Positions 11,473-23,631 of a DNA stretch of 64,000 bases are shown here, in pieces; positions within the stretch are counted from its first letter, which is position 1; each line of letters starts with the position of its first letter. The position numbers and the translations under genes were made by a program. The notes beneath the pieces are model-generated. The model made no database searches. It worked only from the letters and a program-made list of their open reading frames with translations, and was not told the origin of the DNA. This stretch comes from Acinetobacter bouvetii (GTDB taxonomy: Bacteria > Pseudomonadota > Gammaproteobacteria > Pseudomonadales > Moraxellaceae): assembly GCF_902753875.1 (NCBI RefSeq), contig NZ_CADDTS010000033.1:1-64000 (forward strand), given 5' to 3'.

Positions 11473-12801
11473 TTAAGCTTGTTCTACGTTGCTAGTCTGA
11501 GCAGCCGCATTTACGACTTTCGCTTCAAACTCGCCACGGAAATGTTTGAGTGCGCCCATAAGTGGTTCCATCGCACCTGGTGCGTGAGCACAGAAAGTTT
11601 TACCAATCCAAAGCTTACGAGTAAGCTCTTGTAAGTGATCGATGTCTTCTTTCTTACCTGTACCATCTTCAAGTGCTTTCAGCGCTTTCACCGCCCAAGG
11701 TAGACCATCACGGCAAGGTGTACACCAACCGCAAGACTCACGTGCAAAGAATTCTTCAAGGTTACGTGTCGCTGAAACCATACATTGAGTTTCATCCACT
11801 ACCATGAGCAAACAGGTCCCTAAACGTGAACCCGCTTTCATGATGCTTTCTGCATCCATTGGCAAGTCAATATGCTCAGCGGCCAGAAAGTCAGTCGATG
11901 CACCACCGGGTAACCAGGCTTTCAGTTTTAAACCGTCGCGCATACCACCAGCGTGATCTTCAATCACTTCACGTGCAGTGGTACCAAATGGTAGTTCCCA
12001 TAGACCAGGGAATTTCACTTTGCCTGATGCACCGTAAATTTTGGTACCCGGATCTTTCGATTTACCTGCAGACAAACCGATATACCATTCAGGACCGCGC
12101 AGCATAATCGCTGGCAAGTTGTTGTAGGTCTCTACGTTGTTGACAATTGTAGGACGACCCCAAGCACCTGCAACTTGCGGGAATGGCGGTTTAGTACGCG
12201 GATTGGCACGGCGACCTTCAAGCGAGTTAATCAATGCAGTTTCTTCACCACAGATATAACGACCCGCACCGGTATGCACGTGTAAATCAAAGTTCCAGCC
12301 AGTACCCAGGATGTTTTCACCCAAGTAACCTTTGGCACGAATTTGCTCTAATGCTTCATTTAAGTATTGAGCCGCTTCGATGTATTCACCACGGATGAAG
12401 ATATAACCTTGAGTTGCTTCAAGGGTATAACCTGCAATCAGCATCCCTTCGATCAATTGATGAGGAAGTTTTTCCATCAACAAACGGTCTTTAAAGGTAC
12501 CTGGTTCCATTTCATCGGCATTACAGATCAAGTAACGAGGGCCACCATCATTCGGTGCCATCAATGACCATTTAATCCCTGCCGGGAAACCTGCACCACC
12601 ACGACCTTTTACAGTCGCCGCTTTAATCACTTCAAGCACTTCTTTCGGTTGCATGCCAATGGCTTTTTTAAAGCCGGCATAACCTTCAAGCGTTTCGTAA
12701 TCATCTGCACTGCGAACGTGTTCTTGTTTACTCAAACGCCAAGTTAATGGATGAGTTTCCGGGTTACCGTCGCCATAAATTGGTTTTGGTTCGGTATTCA
12801 T
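11473..12801 (-). CDS. nuoF: NADH-quinone oxidoreductase subunit F
   Basis: NADH-binding subunit holding FMN and cluster N3, 442 residues. The glycine-rich nucleotide site [10 protein letters not shown] is at about residues 67-76, and the 4Fe-4S ligands are [12 protein letters not shown] plus the later FCAHAPG. It overlaps nuoE by 4 bp. This is where electrons from NADH enter the complex. Confidence 0.97.
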   Translation of the reverse strand: MNTEPKPIYGDGNPETHPLTWRLSKQEHVRSADDYETLEGYAGFKKAIGMQPKEVLEVIKAATVKGRGGAGFPAGIKWSLMAPNDGGPRYLICNADEMEPGTFKDRLLMEKLPHQLIEGMLIAGYTLEATQGYIFIRGEYIEAAQYLNEALEQIRAKGYLGENILGTGWNFDLHVHTGAGRYICGEETALINSLEGRRANPRTKPPFPQVAGAWGRPTIVNNVETYNNLPAIMLRGPEWYIGLSAGKSKDPGTKIYGASGKVKFPGLWELPFGTTAREVIEDHAGGMRDGLKLKAWLPGGASTDFLAAEHIDLPMDAESIMKAGSRLGTCLLMVVDETQCMVSATRNLEEFFARESCGWCTPCRDGLPWAVKALKALEDGTGKKEDIDHLQELTRKLWIGKTFCAHAPGAMEPLMGALKHFRGEFEAKVVNAAAQTSNVEQA

Positions 12802-13307
12802 ACATACTTCTCCAATAACTGTTGAATTGATGTCACTTCAACCAGACCGTGCGTGTCTTCATCAATCATCAACGTAGGACCTTTATCGCAGTTACCCAAG
12901 CAGCAAATCGGAAGCAAGGTAAAACGACCATCAGCGGTGGTTTGACCAAACTGGATCCCGAGTTCGCGCTGGAATGCTTCTGCCAAAGTTTCCGCACCCA
13001 TCAAGAAGCATGCAATCGAATCACATAACAAGATTACGTGACGGCCTACAGGCTGGCGGTAAATACGGTTATAGAATGTTGCTACCCCTTCTAAATCAGC
13101 AACGCTGATTGAAAGCATTTGAGCAATCGCATTTAGCTGCGCATCATCTACCCAGCCATTACGGCGTTGTACACCTTTGAGCGCATCTAGCGATGCAGCA
13201 CGTGGGTACGGATAGTGACCAATGTGATGTTCAATTTCGTGGATTTCTTCCGCAGTTAAAATCCCTTCGACATTCACGCGTGGCTTTTTATCAGTCAAAA
13301 TCATCAT
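12798..13307 (-). CDS. nuoE: NADH-quinone oxidoreductase subunit E
   Basis: A 169-residue peripheral subunit with the thioredoxin-like 2Fe-2S cluster N1a. The ligands appear as CDSIAC and CCLGNC. The N-terminal half is the helical bundle usual for NuoE. A second in-frame Met directly follows the first, so the start could be one codon later. The stop overlaps the nuoF start. Confidence 0.96.
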   Translation of the reverse strand: MMILTDKKPRVNVEGILTAEEIHEIEHHIGHYPYPRAASLDALKGVQRRNGWVDDAQLNAIAQMLSISVADLEGVATFYNRIYRQPVGRHVILLCDSIACFLMGAETLAEAFQRELGIQFGQTTADGRFTLLPICCLGNCDKGPTLMIDEDTHGLVEVTSIQQLLEKYV

Positions 13308-13320
13308 ATTGCGTTACCCC

Positions 13321-15108
13321 TTAACGATCCACGTCAGCCATAACGACGTCAATTGTCGCTAAATAAATGATCAAGTCAGATACAAGACTGCCGTTAATCA
13401 CAGAAGGCATTTGCTGTAAATGGGTGAAAGTTGGTGTACGAATACGGGTACGATAACTCATGGTTGACTTGTCTGAAGTCAAGTAATAGTTAGACGCACC
13501 TTTTACTACTTCCGCCATCACAGATGCTTCACCTGCAGGCATTACAGGACCCCATGACACGCTTAAGAAGTGCGTAATCAAGGTTTCAATATCTTGTAAT
13601 GTCTTGTCTTTTGGTGGTGGAACAGCCAGTGGATGGTCTGCTTTGTATGCACCAGAAGGCATGTTGTCTAAACATTGTTGAATGATTTTTAGTGATTGTT
13701 CGATTTCACGGAAGTGAACCAGAACACGTGCATATGCATCACCTTCGTACTCTAAAGGCACTTCGAAGTCGTAGTTTTCGTAGCCGCTATAAGGACGGTA
13801 TTTACGCACGTCAAAGTCGATACCTGTAGCACGTAGACCTGTACCTGTTACCCCCCAAGCCAATGCAGATTTTGCATCGTATTGCGCAACATTACGGGTA
13901 CGACCAATAAACACAGAGTTTTTAAGTGCTGCTGTGTAGTATTCGTTCATACGTTTAGGCATCCATTCGAGAATTTCACGAATGAGTTTTTGCCAGTTGT
14001 TTGGAAGATCGTGTGCTGTACCACCAATACGGAACCATGCTGGATGCATACGGAAACCGGTGATCGCTTCAATCGCGTCATAGATTTTCTGACGGTCGGC
14101 GAACATATAGAATACAGGCGTCATACCGCCGGCATCCTGAATCGCAGTACCGATATACAACAAGTGGTTATTGATACGGAACAGTTCCGACATCATGACA
14201 CGGATACATTGTGCACGGTCAGGAACCGTAATTCCTGCAAGTTGTTCCACACCCATCACATAAGGCATGTTTTGCGCACAACCACCCAGGTAGTCGACAC
14301 GGTCGGTATAGGGAATGAATGAATGCCAGGTTTGACGTTCAGCCATCTTTTCCACACCACGGTGGTGATAGCCGATATCCGGCACGCAGTCTTTCACTTC
14401 TTCGCCGTCCAGCTGCAAGATGACACGGAACGCACCGTGCGCAGATGGATGGTTAGGACCTAAGTTCAAGAACATGAAGTCTTCGTCAGCATTACCGCGT
14501 TTTAGACCCCAATCTTCCGGAACGAAACGTAAGTGTTCCTGTTCAAAATCCTGCTTCGCCTGGTTCTGCATATACGGGGTATATTCAGTGGCACGCGCAG
14601 AATATTCTTTACGCAGTGGATGACCTTCCCAATAAGTTGGCAACAAGATACGACGGAGCATTGGATGCCCTTCGAAGTTGATACCAAACATGTCATAGGC
14701 TTCACGTTCGTACCAGTTGGCATTTGGCCAAATGTTGGTTGCCGTTGGAATGTTTACATCATTCTCATTCAATGCAACTTTAATACGAATATCACTATTA
14801 CGTTCTAATGACAGTAAGTGATAAAACACGGTGAAGTCTGATGCAGGCAAACCTTCTCGGTTTGTACGTAAACGCTCATCTACCGCAGACAAGTCGAACA
14901 ACATCACGTATGGACGTGACACAGTACGCAAGAACATTAAAACGTCTTGTACGCGTGCGCGCTCAACCCAGACCGTTGGAAAGTCTTCAAAAGTCGTTTG
15001 CACGTAGAAGTTCTCACCAAATTTGGTTTTGAGCTCTTCTATGATTGCAAATGCTGGGCGTGAATCAACTGGAGTTGATTCTGGCATAGCAATGTCAGTT
15101 TCAGCCAT
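13321..15108 (-). CDS. nuoCD: NADH-quinone oxidoreductase fused subunit C/D
   Basis: One 595-residue protein joining NuoC (residues about 1-190, the 30-kDa subunit domain with the [12 protein letters not shown] motif) and NuoD (about 200-595, the 49-kDa subunit). NuoD lines the quinone site; [12 protein letters not shown] and the C-terminal MADVDR end are visible. The fusion is standard in gammaproteobacteria such as E. coli and in Acinetobacter. An 87-bp spacer separates it from nuoB. Confidence 0.97.
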   Translation of the reverse strand: MAETDIAMPESTPVDSRPAFAIIEELKTKFGENFYVQTTFEDFPTVWVERARVQDVLMFLRTVSRPYVMLFDLSAVDERLRTNREGLPASDFTVFYHLLSLERNSDIRIKVALNENDVNIPTATNIWPNANWYEREAYDMFGINFEGHPMLRRILLPTYWEGHPLRKEYSARATEYTPYMQNQAKQDFEQEHLRFVPEDWGLKRGNADEDFMFLNLGPNHPSAHGAFRVILQLDGEEVKDCVPDIGYHHRGVEKMAERQTWHSFIPYTDRVDYLGGCAQNMPYVMGVEQLAGITVPDRAQCIRVMMSELFRINNHLLYIGTAIQDAGGMTPVFYMFADRQKIYDAIEAITGFRMHPAWFRIGGTAHDLPNNWQKLIREILEWMPKRMNEYYTAALKNSVFIGRTRNVAQYDAKSALAWGVTGTGLRATGIDFDVRKYRPYSGYENYDFEVPLEYEGDAYARVLVHFREIEQSLKIIQQCLDNMPSGAYKADHPLAVPPPKDKTLQDIETLITHFLSVSWGPVMPAGEASVMAEVVKGASNYYLTSDKSTMSYRTRIRTPTFTHLQQMPSVINGSLVSDLIIYLATIDVVMADVDR

Positions 15109-15195
15109 TAGCTTGGCTTCCTATTTAATACAAATTCAGTCAACCTTAACGACAATTACACCCAGACCGGGTGCATCAATATTTTGTCGCTAAAA

Positions 15196-15873
15196 TTATT
15201 CAATCTCATCCATAGAGCGTAAGTTTTTCACTGCAATACGTTCAGCATTCTTACGGTCACGTTCTGGCATCATCTTTGGCTTATACACTGGCTGAAGATC
15301 ATCACCAATTACCGCTGAAAGTGGACGGCGCTCTAATTGAATTTGGTCTTGTAACAACATTAATGCTTGCAATAATGCTTCAGGACGTGGTGGGCAACCT
15401 GGGATGTACACATCGACAGGAATAATTTTATCCACACCTTGTACAACTGAATAAATGTCGTACATACCGCCAGAGTTTGCACAAGCACCCATTGAAATCA
15501 CCCATTTAGGTTCTAACATTTGCTCGTATAAACGTTGGATTACAGGTGCCATTTTCACGAAGCAGGTTCCTGCAACGATCATCAAGTCAGCCTGACGTGG
15601 TGAAGCACGAATAACCTCGGCACCGAAACGTGACATATCATGCACACCGGTCAAGGTGGTTGCATATTCTACGTAACAGCATGATGTACCAAAGTTAAAA
15701 GGCCATACAGAGTTTTTACGGCCCCAGTTTACAGCTGTATGCATTACATCCTCTAAGCGAGTCATGAACACATTTTTATTCACTTCTTCTTCAAGCGGAT
15801 CGGTAACAATTTGACGCTCTTGAAGTGGATATTGATCAGCATCCGGATTCGCACGGGTTAAGGTATATTTCAT
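15196..15873 (-). CDS. nuoB: NADH-quinone oxidoreductase subunit B
   Basis: Carries the terminal cluster N2 that reduces quinone. Ligands are in [28 protein letters not shown] and [10 protein letters not shown]. It has 225 residues and an AAGGAG ribosome site before the ATG. It follows nuoA by 6 bp. Confidence 0.97.
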   Translation of the reverse strand: MKYTLTRANPDADQYPLQERQIVTDPLEEEVNKNVFMTRLEDVMHTAVNWGRKNSVWPFNFGTSCCYVEYATTLTGVHDMSRFGAEVIRASPRQADLMIVAGTCFVKMAPVIQRLYEQMLEPKWVISMGACANSGGMYDIYSVVQGVDKIIPVDVYIPGCPPRPEALLQALMLLQDQIQLERRPLSAVIGDDLQPVYKPKMMPERDRKNAERIAVKNLRSMDEIE

Positions 15874-15879
15874 CCCGTC

Positions 15880-16428
15880 TTACTCCTTAATAGATGATGT
15901 AGCCGGTGCTTTAGCTTTCACACGGCCAGATGATTGAGCTGGGATTTGACCAGTAGGGTCAACCACCAATTCTTCAATTGAGTTGAAACGGGTAATATCT
16001 GCAATATTCATTGCCGGTGAACCAATCTTCACATCTTTACCTGCAGCTTTGCGTCGGTCTGTTGGCGCCCAATTCAACGCACCCACTTTCACTGCATAAA
16101 CCAATGCAATCAATAAATCGACTACAAAAATCACAACAGTGGTAAAACCGAACCAACCTACTTCACGAACCGATGTAGCCCATGCGTAGAGATACAATGC
16201 TTCCAAGTCAAATACCACAAAGAAAATAGCAACCAAGTAGAACTTAGCAGATAAGCGGATACGTGCTCCACCAGCACTTACCACACCTGACTCAAATTGC
16301 TCTTGCTTTGCACGGCCCCATGATTTACCCCCAAGGAGTAAAGGAACTGTGAGCATAAAGACACAAAGAAATGTAACGCCGATCACGAAGGCAATAATTG
16401 CCCAATCGTATGGAGTAATGGCACTCAT
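15880..16428 (-). CDS. nuoA: NADH-quinone oxidoreductase subunit A
   Basis: First gene of the nuo operon, a three-helix membrane subunit. The conserved loop with RIRLSAKFYLVAIFFVVFDLE lies between helices 1 and 2. At 182 residues it is longer than E. coli NuoA (about 147) because of a soluble C-terminal tail of some 50 residues ending in Ala/Lys/Ser-rich sequence, whose role is unknown. Confidence 0.96.
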   Translation of the reverse strand: MSAITPYDWAIIAFVIGVTFLCVFMLTVPLLLGGKSWGRAKQEQFESGVVSAGGARIRLSAKFYLVAIFFVVFDLEALYLYAWATSVREVGWFGFTTVVIFVVDLLIALVYAVKVGALNWAPTDRRKAAGKDVKIGSPAMNIADITRFNSIEELVVDPTGQIPAQSSGRVKAKAPATSSIKE

Positions 16429-16956
16429 GCGGGGATAACTCCTGGCAGGCCTAATTTATTAACAAAGAATGTATGTATTGGCCTTCAAATACACCAAACA
16501 CAAAATTAATCCCGCCAATTGTACCTGATTTATGATTTCACTTGCTAGTTTATAAACCTTAGTCTTTTGGATGATTTTTTCTCATTTTCTTATCTGAGAG
16601 GCATTTATACTCAAGATACAGCACATTAATCGCTTTATTAAATAAAGTTAGCTATTTTTATTAGTTTTTATCAAATTAAGATTTTTTGTCTAAAATTTAT
16701 GTGTATTTTATCAAATTCAAATAGCAATTTTATTAAATTAGTACTTTATTAAAAATAATCAATGCTGCAATTTGCACTTTAACTTACTTCAACACCTCAT
16801 TTGATCATCCTTTCACCACAATTCCAACTTTTTACCTACCTATAAATAATCTTCATTTTCCATTCTTGTGGCTTTTTTGCAAAACCTTGACACAGCTTTC
16901 AAGGTTTGTGGTATTTGTATTTAAAACTCTAAATTGAAGATAAAGGAGAAATAATA
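16429..16956. other. Gene-free spacer between nuoA and the 118-residue gene
   Basis: About 530 bp of AT-rich DNA between divergent genes. The nuo promoter must lie in the part near 16430-16600 but I could not pick it by eye. The right-hand end holds the palindrome and promoter listed separately. No ORF, RNA gene or repeat is evident in the middle. Confidence 0.6.
16882..16915 (+). promoter_or_regulatory. Promoter with a palindrome over its -35 box
   Basis: A perfect 9-bp inverted repeat, AAACCTTGA (16882-16890) and TCAAGGTTT (16899-16907), overlaps a consensus -35 TTGACA (16887-16892). A poor -10 candidate (GGTATT) follows after 17 bp. The arrangement suggests an operator for a dimeric repressor or activator of the gene at 16957. 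Confidence 0.45.
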
Positions 16957-17313
16957 ATGACTTTAAAATATGCCCACGAATCTGAATATTTCTTTTTTGC
17001 ACAACTGTTAGTGCGCCATGTGCAAAAATATATAGAAAAACACTCCGATGCGAATGAGGCCATTTTTGATCTGCGTGACATCTATGACCTATTTCGTCAG
17101 GACTTTGCTTCTGCGACCACAAATCTGGAAGCAATTTTGAATATTGCCGATGAATACAAGGTTGAAACAATCAATGGCGATCAAAAGCTGATTAGTCATT
17201 ATGCGATTGACCCGAAAAATAATTCCTTGCTGCTGGATTTTAATGCCGAAGCACTAGCAAGCCTAAAACAGGGAAAAAGCCTGATTGAACCTGAAGCAAC
17301 CAGTCACGAGTGA
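16957..17313 (+). CDS. Uncharacterised 118-residue protein
   Basis: I do not recognise a family. The protein is soluble, acidic and probably mostly helical, with no signal peptide and no membrane segment. A strong AAAGGAG ribosome site precedes the ATG, and a good bidirectional terminator follows, so the ORF is real. It is transcribed towards bfmS, and the two genes share the terminator. The palindrome at its promoter suggests dedicated regulation. Confidence 0.75.
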   Translation: MTLKYAHESEYFFFAQLLVRHVQKYIEKHSDANEAIFDLRDIYDLFRQDFASATTNLEAILNIADEYKVETINGDQKLISHYAIDPKNNSLLLDFNAEALASLKQGKSLIEPEATSHE

Positions 17314-17316
17314 GCT

Positions 17317-17346
17317 AAAAAAAGCACCTGTTATGGTGCTTTTTTA
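17317..17346. terminator. Bidirectional terminator
   Basis: AAAAGCACC tgttat GGTGCTTTT hairpin with A-run and T-run on the two sides, serving the 118-residue gene on the plus strand and bfmS on the minus strand. Confidence 0.85.
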
Positions 17347-17355
17347 TTTATTTTT

Positions 17356-19026
17356 TTAGAATTCGGTATTGGTAATACCATCAGCTTTCATGACACCGAC
17401 TTTCTTTTTGGCTTTATTGAAGCGCTGCACTGGCCATGACATAGTAAATCGCGCCCCACCTAAAGCTGGGCTCTGATCCACTTCAATTCTCCCACCAAAC
17501 CAGTAAGCAATACGACTGACAATCGACAATCCCAAACCATAACCGCCAGAAGCACGGGTACGACTATCATCTAACCGGGCAAAAGCTTCAAAAATGCGCT
17601 GACGTTCTTCTTCCGGAATACCCGCACCGTCATCTTCAACCTGAACATAAGCCAGACCTTCATCATTGATGCCGCCACTAACGATCACCTTATGATCACA
17701 ATAACGGACTGCATTTCCCACCAAATTTTGCACCACGCGATGCAAGTAACGACGCTCAGCATCGACCACAACAGTAATTGGGGGTGCTTTGAGTATAATT
17801 TCTTTTTGAGTCTTAAGCGCCTCTGTTTCAATCACCACCTGATCCAGCACTTCAAACAAGACAATCTTTTCAAAATCCAGAGAAGGTGTACCCTGCTCCA
17901 GCTTGGCATAGGTCATGATTTCATCAATCAAGGTATTGAGTGCTTCAATATCCTTATCAATCTGCTCAACCTGCTGCAAGCGATACTCGTAGTCATCCTC
18001 TTCAGCCAACATTTCCATCCCAAAGCGGATACGCGCCACCGGTGTCCGCAGTTCATGCGAAACTGCACGCATCAGCTCACGCTGCGCTTCAATCAAACGC
18101 TGAATATGATCCGACATGCTGTTGTAATTGGTCGCCAGACTGGCCATTTCATCCGTTCCATCAACAGGCAAACGCAAGGTCATGTCACCAGACTTCATCC
18201 GATGCAAGGCGTAATTCACTTCACGTAAACGACGCTGCATAGGCACCAGCAGACCATACACCCCTAAACTCAGCACAAACAGACTCAGCAAGGTAATTCC
18301 CGCAGCCAGCTGGAATGGCATCCAGTTAAACAGTGGTACCGGGCCGAGTACCAATACTTCTGACGGAGAACTTGGCATCGGGGAGACAATTGAAATGGTC
18401 GTGCCGCGAACCGTAGCGTTGTCACGGTATAAAATAATGCTGTGATCTAAACGCAGCCGGCCAATCTGCTCTGAATCGAGTGGCAGATTCTGGACTTTTT
18501 CAATCTGAATCGGATAAGAGAAATTTGACTGGATTTTGGCAAGATATTCTTTTTCCTGCCCCGGGTAATACACCAGATAATCTAGAATAAAAATGGGTAA
18601 GGCCTTCATTTGGCGCTCACCAATTTTATCCACTTTTACATACAGCAGATGATCAGGATCATCTTTTAAGCCAATGATAATATAGGCAATTGAATTTTCA
18701 GCATCATAACGGACTGCGGCTTTGCGCTCATCAATACGTTTTCTTTCCGTGCGCGACAACTCAACTTTGCTGGTATCGACATAATAAATCGGCAATTCCA
18801 GCAAATCAGACGCATCAGAAATCCAGTCTTTTTTCTGCTGCTCATTGGGCTGCCGTGCAATCCCCTCACTAATGATATAAGACACCCCATCGGTCAAAGA
18901 TTCACGATATTCCTGCGCCCTCTGATAGTTAATGATTTGGACCAACAGGTAACCAAATACCGCCACCAAGGCCACCAAAATCACTAACCCTGCGTAAATA
19001 CGCAAGAATATACTGTGTTTAAACAC
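17356..19026 (-). CDS. bfmS: Sensor histidine kinase BfmS (RstB-like)
   Basis: Inner-membrane sensor kinase of 556 residues that controls BfmR phosphorylation. There is a membrane helix at residues 8-30, a periplasmic domain to about 235, and a second helix at about 238-262. HAMP follows, then the dimerisation/phosphoacceptor helix with H324 in SHELRTP, then an HATPase domain with NLVGNAVRY, DDGAGIP and GGYGLGLS. In A. baumannii this pair governs capsule, envelope stress and biofilm. The start is a GTG. bfmR lies 27 bp upstream on the same strand, so they form an operon. Confidence 0.93.
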   Translation of the reverse strand: MFKHSIFLRIYAGLVILVALVAVFGYLLVQIINYQRAQEYRESLTDGVSYIISEGIARQPNEQQKKDWISDASDLLELPIYYVDTSKVELSRTERKRIDERKAAVRYDAENSIAYIIIGLKDDPDHLLYVKVDKIGERQMKALPIFILDYLVYYPGQEKEYLAKIQSNFSYPIQIEKVQNLPLDSEQIGRLRLDHSIILYRDNATVRGTTISIVSPMPSSPSEVLVLGPVPLFNWMPFQLAAGITLLSLFVLSLGVYGLLVPMQRRLREVNYALHRMKSGDMTLRLPVDGTDEMASLATNYNSMSDHIQRLIEAQRELMRAVSHELRTPVARIRFGMEMLAEEDDYEYRLQQVEQIDKDIEALNTLIDEIMTYAKLEQGTPSLDFEKIVLFEVLDQVVIETEALKTQKEIILKAPPITVVVDAERRYLHRVVQNLVGNAVRYCDHKVIVSGGINDEGLAYVQVEDDGAGIPEEERQRIFEAFARLDDSRTRASGGYGLGLSIVSRIAYWFGGRIEVDQSPALGGARFTMSWPVQRFNKAKKKVGVMKADGITNTEF

Positions 19027-19053
19027 GGGGTTGTCCTATAAAATTAAAGGATA

Positions 19054-19770
19054 TTAAAGACCATTGGTTTCTTTAACAAATAAATAACCTTTACTACGCA
19101 CAGTCTTAATACGTTTTGGATTTTCAGGATCATCGCCAATTTTTGGACGAATACGTGAGATACGCACATCAATAGAACGGTCTTGACCATCGTATTCAAT
19201 CCCGCGCAGACGCTCAAAAATGTCTTCGCGCGATAAAATACGACCAGCATTAGACGCCAACAACCATAACAAGTCATATTCAGCGCTGGTGAAATCAACC
19301 AGATCACCATTGAGCGTCACTGAACGACCGCCGTTATCGATCACCAGATCATCAAATTCAATACGTTGAGCCACTTCATCTTCAGGTGCCTTGTCGGTAC
19401 GACGCAATAATGCGCGAATACGTGCAAGCAATACACGAGGCTGAACAGGCTTGGCAACGTAATCATCCGCACCCATTTCCAGACCTAAAACCTGATCCAT
19501 ATCTTCAGTACGTGCAGTTAACATCAAAATTGGTTGATGATAATGTGGACGCACTTCACGACAAATGGTTAAACCATCTGCACCGGGTAACATGACATCA
19601 AGCACCACCAAATCTGGTTGTTCAGCAATGATGCGACGGATTGCACGATTTCCATCAGGTTCCACCCCAACTTCTAACCCATTACGAATAAGGTATTCTT
19701 GAGTCAAACGTGCAAGACGCTCATCGTCTTCAACAATTAAAATTTTAGGTAACTTTTCTTCTTGGCTCAT
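19054..19770 (-). CDS. bfmR: Response regulator BfmR (OmpR family)
   Basis: A 238-residue DNA-binding response regulator. The receiver domain has acidic residues at 15-16, phospho-acceptor D58 in LVVLDVMLPG and K107 in VAKPVQP. The C-terminal winged helix ends with the typical VRSKGYLF. I chose the MSQEEKLPKI start because AAAGGGGC lies just before it and it matches the known BfmR N-terminus. The reading frame stays open for 19 more codons upstream, through a pair of direct repeats that look regulatory. It is co-transcribed with bfmS. Confidence 0.93.
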   Translation of the reverse strand: MSQEEKLPKILIVEDDERLARLTQEYLIRNGLEVGVEPDGNRAIRRIIAEQPDLVVLDVMLPGADGLTICREVRPHYHQPILMLTARTEDMDQVLGLEMGADDYVAKPVQPRVLLARIRALLRRTDKAPEDEVAQRIEFDDLVIDNGGRSVTLNGDLVDFTSAEYDLLWLLASNAGRILSREDIFERLRGIEYDGQDRSIDVRISRIRPKIGDDPENPKRIKTVRSKGYLFVKETNGL

Positions 19771-19818
19771 AAAATGCCCCTTTATATGGATTAAGGTATC
19801 CTTAAAAATCCGACGGAT

Positions 19819-19838
19819 ACGCTTCAATACGCTTCAAT
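19819..19838 (-). promoter_or_regulatory. Tandem 10-bp repeats before bfmR
   Basis: ACGCTTCAAT occurs twice in direct tandem (19819-19828, 19829-19838), 49 bp upstream of the bfmR start. A one-turn spacing of direct repeats is how OmpR-family regulators bind, so this may be an autoregulatory BfmR site. Confidence 0.45.
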
Positions 19839-19858
19839 ATATTCAGCAATATACACAC

Positions 19859-19873
19859 GTTTACATTGTAAAC
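19859..19873. promoter_or_regulatory. 15-bp perfect palindrome before bfmR
   Basis: GTTTACA-T-TGTAAAC lies about 90 bp before the bfmR start. It is symmetric, so it may be the site of a dimeric regulator. No regulator is identified. Confidence 0.35.
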
Positions 19874-20068
19874 AAGATAGCATTCACCAAACTGATACAT
19901 CAAAGTAGTTTTTTGTTATATTTTTATTAAACATTGAATTTATTAGATTTTTCCTATTTAACGGATATTACAGCACTTTTTACAACACATCTTGTTACAA
20001 AATGTTTATTTTGTATACAGATAGACCTTTTGATCAGATTCTGAGTGATCGATTCGGCACTTTTAAAC

Positions 20069-20077
20069 TTATCCACA
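20069..20077 (+). promoter_or_regulatory. DnaA box upstream of nrdA
   Basis: TTATCCACA is a perfect match to the DnaA-box consensus. A near-match, TTATCTATAA, begins 12 bp later at 20081. In E. coli nrdAB is regulated by DnaA, so the position 290 bp before nrdA is suggestive. Confidence 0.5.
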
Positions 20078-20368
20078 ATGTTATCTATAAGCACATTTTT
20101 TTAGCTTTGCTATGCTATGCCCTTGTCCAATAAGGCTTATACAAGAAACATAAAAAAGGGATTTTATTTACAAAGGATCAGGAACAGGATTCATCAAAAA
20201 TTTTAACGAAATGTCAATATTGATCTACCCCGAATTTTACCGTATCTTGTGCTTAATTCGTTTTTAAACCACTAGTTCTTGTGTTTAATCCTCAAACACT
20301 GCGACAAGTTTTGTCCAGTTCAAACGGTCCACACAGATAACAATAGATGACAATGGAGCTATGCCACA

Positions 20369-23177
<2,809 letters not shown>

Positions 23178-23188
<11 letters not shown>

Positions 23189-23202
23189 TCTGACAGGTTT
23201 TT
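23178..23202 (+). terminator. Terminator or attenuator overlapping the nrdA stop
   Basis: CCTGTCAG (23178-23185), loop TAAT, CTGACAGG (23190-23197), then five T residues. The 5-prime arm lies inside the last nrdA codons and the loop holds the stop codon. Confidence 0.75.
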
Positions 23203-23336
23203 AATCCCCCTAAATCCCCTGAGCAAGACTTAAGCACTGCTTTAAGTCGAAGTGCAAGAAAGGGGGGACTTCCTAAAACCCTTTTGGATTCAAGGAAGCC
23301 CCTCTTTTTTAAAGAGGGGTTTGGGGAGATTTAAAA
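23203..23336. repeat. Palindromic interspersed repeat
   Basis: The block opens with TAATCCCCCTAAATCCCC and closes with GGGGTTTGGGGAGATTTA, roughly inverted copies of each other. Inside are smaller hairpins, for example GACTTAA..TTAAGTC and CCCCTCTTT..AAAGAGGGG. This type of C-rich/G-rich palindromic spacer is common in AT-rich gammaproteobacteria. It has no coding capacity. Confidence 0.55.
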
Positions 23337-23348
23337 ATTAAAAATAAA

Positions 23349-23420
23349 TAAAGGAAACCACCATGCTCCATATGACCCACAACTATATGTTAGGACTTGT
23401 TGCCTTGGTGGTTTCCTTTA
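23349..23420 (+). promoter_or_regulatory. 15-bp inverted repeat that hides a ribosome site
   Basis: TAAAGGAAACCACCA at 23349-23363 is exactly complementary to TGGTGGTTTCCTTTA at 23406-23420. The first arm contains the AAGGA ribosome site and the A of the start codon of the small ORF at 23363. The second arm lies in its codons 15-20. The folded mRNA should block initiation unless opened. Confidence 0.6.
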
Positions 23421-23491
23421 CTCTGACTTTTTATGTCCCGATTGGCTATTTCTGGCTCAAGGCACATAAAACGCGCAAGCAAAATAAGTAG
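23363..23491 (+). CDS. Small single-helix membrane protein, 42 residues
   Basis: An ATG preceded by AAGGA at good spacing opens a 42-codon frame. The product has a hydrophobic stretch at residues 9-32 (Met-Leu-Gly-Leu through Phe-Trp-Leu) and a basic tail (Lys-Ala-His-Lys-Thr-Arg-Lys), as expected for a one-pass membrane peptide with its C-terminus inside. It lies alone between nrdA and nrdB. I recognise no family. The start region is locked in a long hairpin, suggesting translational control. Confidence 0.55.
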   Translation: MLHMTHNYMLGLVALVVSFTLTFYVPIGYFWLKAHKTRKQNK

Positions 23492-23549
23492 TGCGGACTT
23501 TTACGCTATTGAACAAATTTAAAGCGTTAGTCGACAAAACTTAATTTTG

Positions 23550-23573
23550 CTTACACAGAATAAGCGTATAGTA
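23550..23573 (+). promoter_or_regulatory. Candidate nrdB promoter
   Basis: A TATAGT -10 hexamer at 23567-23572 lies about 16 bp after a TTTTGC -35-like element, some 60 bp before nrdB. With the hairpin after nrdA, this suggests nrdB has its own start of transcription. Confidence 0.35.
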
Positions 23574-23631
23574 GACATCTTCGTTTGTGAGATGTCAGAA
23601 AACAGATATAAGCAACGAAGCGAGAATTGAT

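Larger units (their letters stand above)
19771..20368. other. Divergent intergenic region between bfmR and nrdA
   Basis: About 600 bp without a convincing ORF. The left part carries the bfmR control elements (direct repeats and a palindrome). The middle is AT-rich. The right part carries a DnaA box and presumably the nrdA promoter. I saw no NrdR-type boxes by eye. Confidence 0.6.
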
